From DASQUK01 sp046726215 (lineage in GTDB: Bacteria; Actinomycetota; Acidimicrobiia; Acidimicrobiales; VFJN01), in NCBI GenBank assembly GCA_046726215.1, contig JBKPAA010000003.1:1-12629 (forward strand): 12,629 nt of DNA, in the 5' to 3' direction. Shown in pieces: positions 7,226 to 12,629 of the stretch. Within the stretch, counting starts at the first letter, position 1; every line of letters begins with the position of its first letter. The notes beneath the pieces were generated by a model. That model was not told the origin of the DNA. It saw only the letters and a list, made by a program, of their open reading frames with translations, and did no database searches. The position numbers and the translations under genes were made by a program.

Positions 7226-7498
7226 CTACCGGCGGAGGCCGTTGCGGGCGATGATCGCCCGGTAGCGTTCGACGTCGTTGGCCCGCACGTAGTCGAGCAG
7301 CCGGCGGCGCCGGCCGACCAGCTGGAGCAGCCCGCGGCGACTGTGGTGGTCCTTGCGGTGCTTGCCCAGGTGGTCGTTGAGGTGGTTGATGCGTGCGGTG
7401 AGCAGCGCGATCTGCACCTCCGGCGACCCGGTGTCGGTGTCGTGGAGCTTGTGCTCGGCGATGATGCCGGGCTTGGCCGCGTCGATCTGGTCGGACAC
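7226..7498 (-). CDS. rpsO: 30S ribosomal protein S15
   Basis: A 90-residue protein, the usual length for S15, which binds 16S rRNA at the central-domain three-way junction early in 30S assembly. The diagnostic run DTGSPEVQIALLTARI is near residues 21-36, followed by a basic RNA-binding stretch rich in His, Lys and Arg (HLGKHRKDHHSRRG) and the C-terminal helix RRRRLLDYVR. The start is GTG, with GAAGGA five bases upstream; the stop is TAG. It is immediately upstream of pnp, the near-universal bacterial arrangement, and separated from it by 190 bases of structured spacer. In E. coli S15 represses its own mRNA through a leader structure. I do not see a clear equivalent in the 108 bases before this gene. 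Confidence 0.98.
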   Translation of the reverse strand: MSDQIDAAKPGIIAEHKLHDTDTGSPEVQIALLTARINHLNDHLGKHRKDHHSRRGLLQLVGRRRRLLDYVRANDVERYRAIIARNGLRR

Positions 7499-7586
7499 GT
7501 GTTTCCTTCGTTACTCGGGTGACTGCTTACCCTGCCCCGATGCGCGTCTCGCACGTCGCACAGAGCGTCGGACAAGCCTACCAGCG

Positions 7587-7600
7587 GGTTCCCCCGAACC
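7587..7600 (-). terminator. Short hairpin after the alpha/beta hydrolase gene
   Basis: GGTTC (7587-7591) pairs with GAACC (7596-7600) over a CCCC loop, six bases past the hydrolase stop and about 90 bases before rpsO. The stem is only 5 bp and no U tract follows, so this is at best a weak terminator. Confidence 0.2.
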
Positions 7601-7606
7601 ACGAAG

Positions 7607-8773
7607 TCAGGCGGGCTCCTCGACCGGGGAATCCACGGTCCAGTGGTAGCGGGCCCGGCGATGTTGCTGTCGGCCGGTGCGCAGCTCGGAGGCCGGCGTT
7701 AGGCGGCGCACCAGCGCGTGGGGCGCGAGGAACACGTGCTCCATCTCCTCGGGCGTGGCATCGGGATCGAGCCGCTCCGCTGCGAGCGCCGCCGCCCGGA
7801 CGCGGGCCAACGGGCCTTCGAGCAGCTCCGCGACCACCGCCGGCAGCGTCTCCGGGTCCTTGAGGACCCACGAGTGGGTGCCACCGTGGATCGTGACCAG
7901 CGTGCCGCCCGACCGGCGGGCTGCGTCCACCGCCGTCCTGTAGGGCACCGCGATGTCACGGTCGCCATGGATCACGACCACCGGGATCTTCTCGTCGGCC
8001 AGCTTCTCGAGCATCTCCGTGCTCCCCTGCGAGCGCAGCATCGACACCGCCGGACCGAGCATCCGCCAGGGACGCCGGGCGTGCCCCCAGAGCGTGGGCG
8101 CCACCAGGCGCCCGAGCTTGATCGCCTGGCCGGGATCCCGCAGCCACGGAAGAGTCGAGAGCGTGTCCAGGGCGAGGGCGGCGGCCACGCCCAGCAACAC
8201 GGGCGGTGCGACGCGGGAGATGCGGATCAGGCGGTCCCAGCAGTCACCCACCACGGCGTCGATGAGCACCACGCCGATCGCGCGGTCGGGTTCCTCCGCC
8301 ACCAGCTGGGTGACGAGCCGCCCACCCATGGAATGGCCGGCGAAGAGCGCCCGCCGCACGCCGAGCTCGTCCAGGACCCGGCCCAGCAGCCGGGTGTACG
8401 ACTCCAGCTTCTCGCCGCCGGTGGGTAGCCCCTGGGTACCGCCGTGACTGGCGACGTCGATGGCGATGACCTTGAAACCCATGCGCACCAGGCGTGACAG
8501 CGTTTGCGCGTAGAGGATGCCCTCGGCCGTGAACCCGTGGACCAACACGACGGGCATTCCCCGGCCGCATACGGCCACCCCCACCCGGAGGTCGTCGTCG
8601 AGCACGATCTCGTGGCGGGCGAGCCGGGGAACGGCCACGAGCTGGCCCGTCTCCGGGGCGGCACGCGTGGGGCCGACGATCGGTTCCTGGGTGCCCGACG
8701 GCTCACCCCCGCGCAGGGGGATGACCGTCGCCAGGTCCTCGTGTCTCGAAGGTTCGCCGTCCTTGGGCGTCAT
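7607..8773 (-). CDS. Alpha/beta hydrolase fold protein
   Basis: A 388-residue serine hydrolase of unknown substrate. The catalytic parts are complete and in order: HGFTAEG (79-85, oxyanion region), nucleophile Ser148 in GHSMGG, Asp273 in IHGDRDIAVP, and His300 in GGTHSW. A lid-like segment (about 175-250) contains hydrophobic helices and could line an acyl or lipid-like pocket. Before the fold there are about 50 residues rich in Pro, Glu and Gly without a signal peptide; after it a polar, arginine-rich tail of about 60 residues extends beyond the usual hydrolase core. The ATG start has GGGGG a few bases upstream. It sits between ribF and rpsO, which are commonly adjacent in actinobacteria, 81 bases from ribF and 108 from rpsO. 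Esterase, lipase, epoxide hydrolase-like or dienelactone-type activities cannot be separated from sequence alone. Confidence 0.9.
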   Translation of the reverse strand: MTPKDGEPSRHEDLATVIPLRGGEPSGTQEPIVGPTRAAPETGQLVAVPRLARHEIVLDDDLRVGVAVCGRGMPVVLVHGFTAEGILYAQTLSRLVRMGFKVIAIDVASHGGTQGLPTGGEKLESYTRLLGRVLDELGVRRALFAGHSMGGRLVTQLVAEEPDRAIGVVLIDAVVGDCWDRLIRISRVAPPVLLGVAAALALDTLSTLPWLRDPGQAIKLGRLVAPTLWGHARRPWRMLGPAVSMLRSQGSTEMLEKLADEKIPVVVIHGDRDIAVPYRTAVDAARRSGGTLVTIHGGTHSWVLKDPETLPAVVAELLEGPLARVRAAALAAERLDPDATPEEMEHVFLAPHALVRRLTPASELRTGRQQHRRARYHWTVDSPVEEPA

Positions 8774-8854
8774 CTACACCCCCACTTACACCATAAGCCA
8801 CACGCGGGGGGATGGGGCCGAATGGTCAGGGGCCGCTCGGGCCACGGCGGAGCC

Positions 8855-9808
8855 TCAGGCGCGCAGCAGCTCCCGCGCCCGGTCGACGTCACGTTGGATC
8901 TGCTCGACGAGGGCCTCGGGTGAGTCGAAGCGCACCTCGTCGCGCAGGCGGGCGACGAACCGCACCTTGACGTGCTCGTCGTAGAGGTCGCCGTCGAAGT
9001 CCAGCAGGTGCGCCTCCAGCAGGCTCACGTGGGCCTCGACGTAGAACGTCGGGCGCCGCCCGAGCGAGATGGCGCTGGCGTGGACCGATCCGTCGGGCCG
9101 CTCGAACCACCCGGCGTAGATGCCGTCGGCGGGCAACAGGATGTCGCCGGGGACGGAGACGTTGGCGGTGGGGAACCCCAGTTCCCGTCCCCGCTTGTCG
9201 CCGAGCGCCACGACGCCCCGCACCTCGTAGTCCCGCCCCAGGAGCCCGTTGGCCACCGCCAGGTCGCCCTCGACCAGGGCGCGGCGGACGCGGGTCGACG
9301 ACACCGGCACGTCGCCGCCCCCCGGGGCACCTGCGGCACCGACCAGCTCGACGCCGTCGACGTCGAAGCCCAGCTCGGCACCCATCCGGCGCAGCAGGGG
9401 CACGTTGCCCGCCCGCCGGTGCCCGAAGTGGAAGTCTTCGCCGACCACGACGTCCGCGGCGTTGAGGCATTCGACCAGGACTTCCTTGACGAAGTCCTCG
9501 GCCGTCTCCCGGCTCCGCGCCTCGTCGAAGGCGATCACCAGGCAATAGTCGATGCCGGTCTCGGCGAGCAGCTCGAGCTTCTGGTCGAGATCGGTGAGCA
9601 ACCGCGGCGCCGACTCCGGGCGCACGACCGAGGCCGGGTGCCGGTCGAAGGTCACGACGGCACTGCGCAGCCCGCGCTCGGCCGCCCGCCGGCGCACCAA
9701 CCGGATCACGGACCGGTGGCCCATGTGGACCCCGTCGTACGCGCCGATGGTGACGACCGTGCCCTCCGGGGGCGAGGGGCATCGGGCCTGATCGCGGAGC
9801 ACCTCCAT
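8855..9808 (-). CDS. ribF: Bifunctional riboflavin kinase / FAD synthetase
   Basis: RibF phosphorylates riboflavin to FMN and adenylylates FMN to FAD in the cytoplasm. In this 317-residue protein the N-terminal nucleotidyltransferase domain has GAYDGVHMGH (22-31), TFDRHP (53-58), GEDFHFG (123-129) and SSTRVRRAL (170-178). The C-terminal riboflavin kinase domain has RGRELGFPTANV (206-217), GRRPTF (250-255) and EAHLLDFDGDLY (265-276), whose Glu265 is the expected catalytic base. Two signature positions differ slightly from the common forms GxFDGVH and FxPHP (Tyr for Phe, Arg for Pro). The ATG start has no clear ribosome site, only GC-rich sequence. The gene is separated from the upstream transsulfuration genes by a strong hairpin and so probably has its own promoter within 9809-9873, though I cannot point to one. 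No FMN riboswitch signature is visible. Confidence 0.97.
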   Translation of the reverse strand: MEVLRDQARCPSPPEGTVVTIGAYDGVHMGHRSVIRLVRRRAAERGLRSAVVTFDRHPASVVRPESAPRLLTDLDQKLELLAETGIDYCLVIAFDEARSRETAEDFVKEVLVECLNAADVVVGEDFHFGHRRAGNVPLLRRMGAELGFDVDGVELVGAAGAPGGGDVPVSSTRVRRALVEGDLAVANGLLGRDYEVRGVVALGDKRGRELGFPTANVSVPGDILLPADGIYAGWFERPDGSVHASAISLGRRPTFYVEAHVSLLEAHLLDFDGDLYDEHVKVRFVARLRDEVRFDSPEALVEQIQRDVDRARELLRA

Positions 9809-9854
9809 CGGGGCGGCAGGTTACCGGCCGGCCGAAACGGGGCGATCCCGTCGC

Positions 9855-9878
9855 CGGCTCGCTCGACGGCTCGCTCGG
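9855..9878. repeat. Two tandem 12-base units upstream of ribF
   Basis: CGGCTCGCTCGA (9855-9866) is followed directly by CGGCTCGCTCGG (9867-9878), matching at 11 of 12 bases; the core CGGCTCG recurs at 9883-9889. It overlaps the hairpin at 9874-9903. It may be only a slippage product, or paired sites for a regulator of ribF. Confidence 0.4.
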
Positions 9879-9903
9879 GGCACGGCTCGGCGCCGGCCCC
9901 GAG
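9874..9903 (-). terminator. Strong hairpin terminator after the transsulfuration operon
   Basis: CTCGGGGC (9874-9881) pairs with GCCCCGAG (9896-9903), and inside it CGGC (9883-9886) pairs with GCCG (9892-9895), giving a 12-bp stem with a single bulged base and a 5-base loop. It starts two bases beyond the TGA of the gamma-lyase/synthase gene. There is no U tract, as often in high-GC actinobacteria. It marks the likely end of the cbs-metB transcript before ribF. Confidence 0.65.
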
Positions 9904-9905
9904 GG

Positions 9906-11051
9906 TCAAAGGCCGTCCAGGGCATGGCGGAGGTCGGCCACCAGGTCCTCCGCGGTCTCGATCCCGACCGACAGCCGGACCAGCCCCGGATCCACCGCCA
10001 GCGCCGATCCGGCGGCTGACGCATGCGTCATGCGTGCCGGGTGCTCGATGAGCGATTCCACGGCACCCAGCGACTCCGCCAGGATGAACAGGCGGGTCCG
10101 CTCGACCAGCCGCACGGCCGCCGCCTCGCCGCCACGGACGACGAACGAGACCATCCCCCCGGCGTCACGCATCTGTCGCTTGGCCACGTCCGCGCCGGGG
10201 TGCCCGGGCAGCCCCGGCCACAGCACCAGCTCGACGGCCGGATGCTCGATCAGCAGCTCGACGACGGCGCGGGCGTTGTCGCAGTGGCGATCCATGCGAA
10301 CCCCCAGCGTCCTGAGGCCCCGCAACACCAGGTAGCAGTCGAAGGGCGACGGCACCGCACCGGCGGCGTTCTGCACGAAGCCGATCCCGTCGGCGAGCGC
10401 GGGGTCGTCGGTGACGACGCACCCACCGACCACGTCGGAGTGCCCACCCAGGTACTTGGTCGCGCTGTGGACCACCACGTCCGCCCCCAGGGCCAGCGGC
10501 TGCTGCAGGTACGGGGTGGCAAACGTGTTGTCGACCACCAGCCGGGCGCCGTGATGGCGCGCCACCTCGGCGACCGCGGCGATGTCGACGATCGCCATGG
10601 CCGGGTTCGTGGGTGTCTCCGCCCACACCAGCGTCGTGCCCTCGGGCCAGTCCCGGTCCAGGGCGACGGGGTCGGTCAGGTCAACCGCAGTCCATGGGTA
10701 CCCGGCCGGCCCGTAGACCTTGTCGATGAGCCGGTAGGTGCCGCCGTAGGCGTCGTTGCCGAGCACGATCCGCTCCCCCGGCCGCAGCTGGCGGAGCACC
10801 GCGTCCTCAGCGGCCATGCCCGATGCGAAGGCAAAGGCCCGCCGCCCGCCCTCGAGCGATGCCAGGCACGCCTCCAGCGCGTCACGGGTGGGGTTGCCGC
10901 TGCGGGAGTACTCCCAGCCCCGGTGCCGACCGACGGCCGACTGGGCGAAGGTGGTCGACACGGTGATGGGGGCCACGACGGCGCCGCTGGCGGGATCGGG
11001 GTCCTGCCCCGCGTGGATCGCTCGTGTCTCGAAGCCGTCGAGGTCGGACAT
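9906..11051 (-). CDS. metB: Cystathionine gamma-lyase / gamma-synthase (Cys/Met metabolism PLP enzyme)
   Basis: A 381-residue fold-type I PLP enzyme of the Cys/Met metabolism family, normal in length. Motifs include YSRSGNPTR (48-56), ASGMAA (76-81), Tyr102 in AYGGTYR, Asp174 in VVDNTFATP (cofactor pyridine nitrogen), the Schiff-base Lys199 in SATKYLGGHSDVVGG, and LAESLGAVESL near the C-terminus. The last of these is shared by gamma-lyases and gamma-synthases and does not decide between them. The ATG overlaps the upstream cbs stop by one base (TGATG) and has no good ribosome site of its own, so it is probably translated by coupling. Pairing with cystathionine beta-synthase argues for a gamma-lyase role: cleaving cystathionine to cysteine, 2-oxobutyrate and ammonia. 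The same pairing is known in mycobacteria, where the gene is named metB. A longer upstream extension of the frame overlaps cbs and is spurious. Confidence 0.94.
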   Translation of the reverse strand: MSDLDGFETRAIHAGQDPDPASGAVVAPITVSTTFAQSAVGRHRGWEYSRSGNPTRDALEACLASLEGGRRAFAFASGMAAEDAVLRQLRPGERIVLGNDAYGGTYRLIDKVYGPAGYPWTAVDLTDPVALDRDWPEGTTLVWAETPTNPAMAIVDIAAVAEVARHHGARLVVDNTFATPYLQQPLALGADVVVHSATKYLGGHSDVVGGCVVTDDPALADGIGFVQNAAGAVPSPFDCYLVLRGLRTLGVRMDRHCDNARAVVELLIEHPAVELVLWPGLPGHPGADVAKRQMRDAGGMVSFVVRGGEAAAVRLVERTRLFILAESLGAVESLIEHPARMTHASAAGSALAVDPGLVRLSVGIETAEDLVADLRHALDGL

Positions 11052-12442
11052 CAGGGCTCGCCCTGGGAGAGATGGTTGAGCACGTCGCTGCGGCCGAGGA
11101 CCACGTGGGGACGCCCGCCGGCCAGCACCACCAGGGCACCCGCCCGGTCCAGCAGCTCGACGGCCAAGGCGATCGGCTGGCCGATGCCGATCGTCGGCAG
11201 CCGGGGCCCCATCACCTTCTCCACCGGCTCGTCCATCACGGTTGGGTCGTGGAAGGCCCTGTCCATCAGCGCCAGTTCGTCGACCGCGCCCAGGATCTCG
11301 GCCGCCGCCAGCGGCATCTCCCCCTTGGCCACCGGCACCTGTGACACGCCATAGCCCCGCATGACGTTGACGGCCCGGCGCACGGTCTCGTCGGGCTGGA
11401 CGTAGACGAGGGGTGGGATGTCGCCGCGGCGGGCTTCGATGATGTCGGCCACCCGGTGCTCGCCGGCGACCCGCAGGAACCCGTAGCCGGCCATCCAGTC
11501 CTGGTCGAAGACCCGCGACAGGTAGCCCCGCCCCGAGTCGGGGATCAACACCACCACCAGGTGGCTGGGACCGAGGTCCCGGCCGACCTTGAGCGCCGCG
11601 GCGACAGCCGTTCCGCCCGAGCCGCCGATGTGCAGGCCCTCCTCGCCGGTGATCCGGCGGGCCATGAGGAAGCTGTCCTCGTCGCTGATCCCGACCACGC
11701 GGTCGACGAGGGACGGGTCGTAGGTCGTGGGCCAGAAGTCCTCGCCGATGCCTTCGACCAGGTAGGGCCGACCGGAGCCGCCGGAGTAGACCGATCCTTC
11801 GGGGTCGGCGCCGACGATCTGGATGCCAGGGTCCTGGGCCTTGAGATACCTGCCCACCCCGGTGATGGTCCCGCCGGTCCCGACGCCGGCGACGAAGTGC
11901 GTCACGCGGCCGGCGGTCTGGCGCCAGATCTCCGGCCCGGTCGAGTGCTCGTGGGCCCACGGGTTCCACTGGTTGGCGTACTGGTTGGGGCGGAAGGCGC
12001 CGGGTGTCTCGCGCACGAGCCGCTCGGCGACCGAGTAATAAGACCGCGGGTCGTCGGGCTCCACCGCCACCGGGCACACGACCACCTCGGCGCCGTAGGC
12101 CTCGAGCAGCCGGATCTTCTCGGGCGCCACCTTGTCGGTCACCACGAAGATGCAGCGGTAGCCGCGCTGGGCGGCCACGATGGCCAGCCCGACCCCCGTG
12201 TTGCCGGAGGTCGGCTCGACGATGGTGCCGCCGGACCGGAGGGCGCCCTCGCGCTCGGCCTGCTCGATCATGGCCAGCGCCGGGCGATCCTTCACGCTGC
12301 CGCCGGGGTTCAGCATCTCCAGCTTGGCGACCACGCTGCAGCTCAGCCCCTCGGTCACCCGGTTCAGCCGGACCAGCGGGGTGTCGCCGATCAGGTCGAT
12401 GAGTGAGTCGGCGATCTGCGGCTCGGACTCGGGCTGCTCCAT
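11051..12442 (-). CDS. cbs: Cystathionine beta-synthase
   Basis: A 463-residue protein that would condense homocysteine with serine to cystathionine, the first step of reverse transsulfuration. The fold-type II PLP core has NPGGSVKDR (45-53) with Schiff-base Lys51, the cofactor ring-binding loop TSGNTG (78-83), and the phosphate loop GTGGT (188-192). EPDDPRSYYSVAERL (128-142) and the SGGTAVAA region (275-282) are typical of CBS rather than cysteine synthase CysK. The last 130 residues form a pair of CBS (Bateman) repeats with QVPVAKG and the closing SDVLNHL, a regulatory module that binds adenosyl ligands, often AdoMet, in relatives. There is no N-terminal haem-binding segment as in the human enzyme. 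The ATG has GAAGGGG seven bases upstream. It is the first gene of a two-gene operon with the gamma-lyase, overlapping it by one base. No SAM riboswitch signature is visible upstream. Confidence 0.96.
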   Translation of the reverse strand: MEQPESEPQIADSLIDLIGDTPLVRLNRVTEGLSCSVVAKLEMLNPGGSVKDRPALAMIEQAEREGALRSGGTIVEPTSGNTGVGLAIVAAQRGYRCIFVVTDKVAPEKIRLLEAYGAEVVVCPVAVEPDDPRSYYSVAERLVRETPGAFRPNQYANQWNPWAHEHSTGPEIWRQTAGRVTHFVAGVGTGGTITGVGRYLKAQDPGIQIVGADPEGSVYSGGSGRPYLVEGIGEDFWPTTYDPSLVDRVVGISDEDSFLMARRITGEEGLHIGGSGGTAVAAALKVGRDLGPSHLVVVLIPDSGRGYLSRVFDQDWMAGYGFLRVAGEHRVADIIEARRGDIPPLVYVQPDETVRRAVNVMRGYGVSQVPVAKGEMPLAAAEILGAVDELALMDRAFHDPTVMDEPVEKVMGPRLPTIGIGQPIALAVELLDRAGALVVLAGGRPHVVLGRSDVLNHLSQGEP

Positions 12443-12513
12443 TGCACGCCCCTTCGGTCGGTGAACGGCGTTGACCCTACAGGTGAGCGCGCGCCGGCGG
12501 GCGCCCGCAGTCT

Positions 12514-12552
12514 TTGAAGAGAAAGTGGCCCATAAGCCCCGAAAATCTTCAA
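12514..12552. promoter_or_regulatory. Relatively AT-rich inverted repeat between the partial gene and cbs
   Basis: TTGAAGA (12514-12520) and TCTTCAA (12546-12552) are exact inverted repeats 25 bases apart, and GGC/GCC pairing is possible between them. The block lies in the 116-base space between the stop of an upstream minus-strand gene (6 bases away) and the cbs start. It could be a weak terminator for the former, part of the cbs promoter, or a regulator site. Its local base composition stands out from the rest of the window. Confidence 0.35.
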
Positions 12553-12558
12553 GGACGC

Positions 12559-12629
12559 CTAATCCAGGACCACGCCGGGCTTCACGCTGCCGGCCCCGTG
12601 GCGCTCGTACACCGCCAGCAGCCTGCCTT
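12559..12629 (-). CDS. C-terminal end of an unidentified protein, cut by window edge
   Basis: Reading the minus strand, 22 codons run from the window edge to a TAG at 12561-12559. The peptide contains RLLAVYERHGAG and ends KPGVVLD. It looks like genuine coding sequence: third codon positions are mostly G or C, and the stop is followed by a short non-coding gap and then cbs in the same direction. The fragment is too short for me to name a family, and I assign no function. Confidence 0.55.
   Translation of the reverse strand, partial: GRLLAVYERHGAGSVKPGVVLD

Noticed and set aside
7036..7602. Upstream extension of the pnp frame across the rpsO region
   Set aside because: The extension overlaps rpsO in another frame and passes through the structured spacer; the ATG at 7035 has a strong ribosome site and matches PNPase N-termini.
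7499..7606. Possible rpsO promoter with a -10-like TAGGCT (minus strand, 7580-7575)
   Set aside because: No acceptable -35 hexamer lies at 16-19 bases, and a TANNNT match alone is too common to report as a promoter.
9809..9905. Possible FMN riboswitch upstream of ribF
   Set aside because: The gap is under 100 bases, is partly filled by a terminator-like hairpin and tandem repeat, and lacks the conserved FMN aptamer segments.
11052..12077. In-frame upstream extension of the gamma-lyase/synthase gene
   Set aside because: It runs out of frame through cbs, which is clearly genuine, and family homology begins only at the ATG at 11051.
12497..12508. 12-base palindrome GCGGGCGCCCGC upstream of cbs
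   Set aside because: It consists only of G and C in a GC-dense stretch, and leaves a four-base-pair stem when folded, so chance explains it.
12443..12558. Possible SAM-type riboswitch upstream of cbs
   Set aside because: I could not find the conserved core of SAM-I, SAM-IV or SAH elements; the only structure seen is the simple inverted repeat.
1..12629. Search for a novel defence, mobile or biosynthetic system
   Set aside because: All large frames resolve into core metabolic, ribosomal, RNA-decay or common enzyme families. I saw no transposase, integrase, nuclease, toxin-antitoxin pair, direct-repeat array or att-like duplication.

Overview
This 12.6 kb window is very GC-rich chromosomal DNA. 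Several genes start with GTG, and coding density is high. The block rpsO – pnp – M16 zinc peptidase – dapB, with ribF upstream, matches a well-known actinobacterial gene order. The divergent protein details and the extra genes inserted into the block would fit an early-branching class such as Acidimicrobiia, but that placement is an inference. I see no prophage, insertion sequence, CRISPR array, tRNA, rRNA or defence module. This is a core housekeeping neighbourhood.

Almost everything is on the minus strand. Reading in the direction of transcription (high to low coordinates), the window holds: the last 22 codons of an unidentified gene (12559-12629); a reverse-transsulfuration pair, cystathionine beta-synthase (11051-12442) overlapping a cystathionine gamma-lyase/synthase (9906-11051) by one base and closed by a strong GC hairpin (9874-9903); ribF (8855-9808); an alpha/beta hydrolase (7607-8773); rpsO (7226-7498); pnp (4639-7035); an M16 peptidase (3350-4609); dapB (2357-3220); and an AMP-forming acyl-CoA synthetase (786-2339). 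The only plus-strand gene is a 5'-truncated member of the dihydrodipicolinate synthase family (1-697). It converges on the acyl-CoA synthetase, and the short space between them holds two hairpins, one of them a perfect 13-bp inverted repeat.

Functionally the window mixes four themes. The first is translation and RNA decay: S15 and polynucleotide phosphorylase, with a structured rpsO-pnp spacer that looks suited to post-transcriptional control. The second is flavin cofactor synthesis by RibF. The third is amino-acid metabolism: DapB in the diaminopimelate/lysine route, a DapA-family enzyme nearby, and CBS plus CGL moving sulfur from homocysteine to cysteine. The fourth is acyl activation and hydrolysis. 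No gap exceeds 300 bases. The observations most worth a second look are RNA-level structures and operon insertions (hydrolase between ribF and rpsO, acyl-CoA synthetase after dapB). I found no convincing new multi-gene system.
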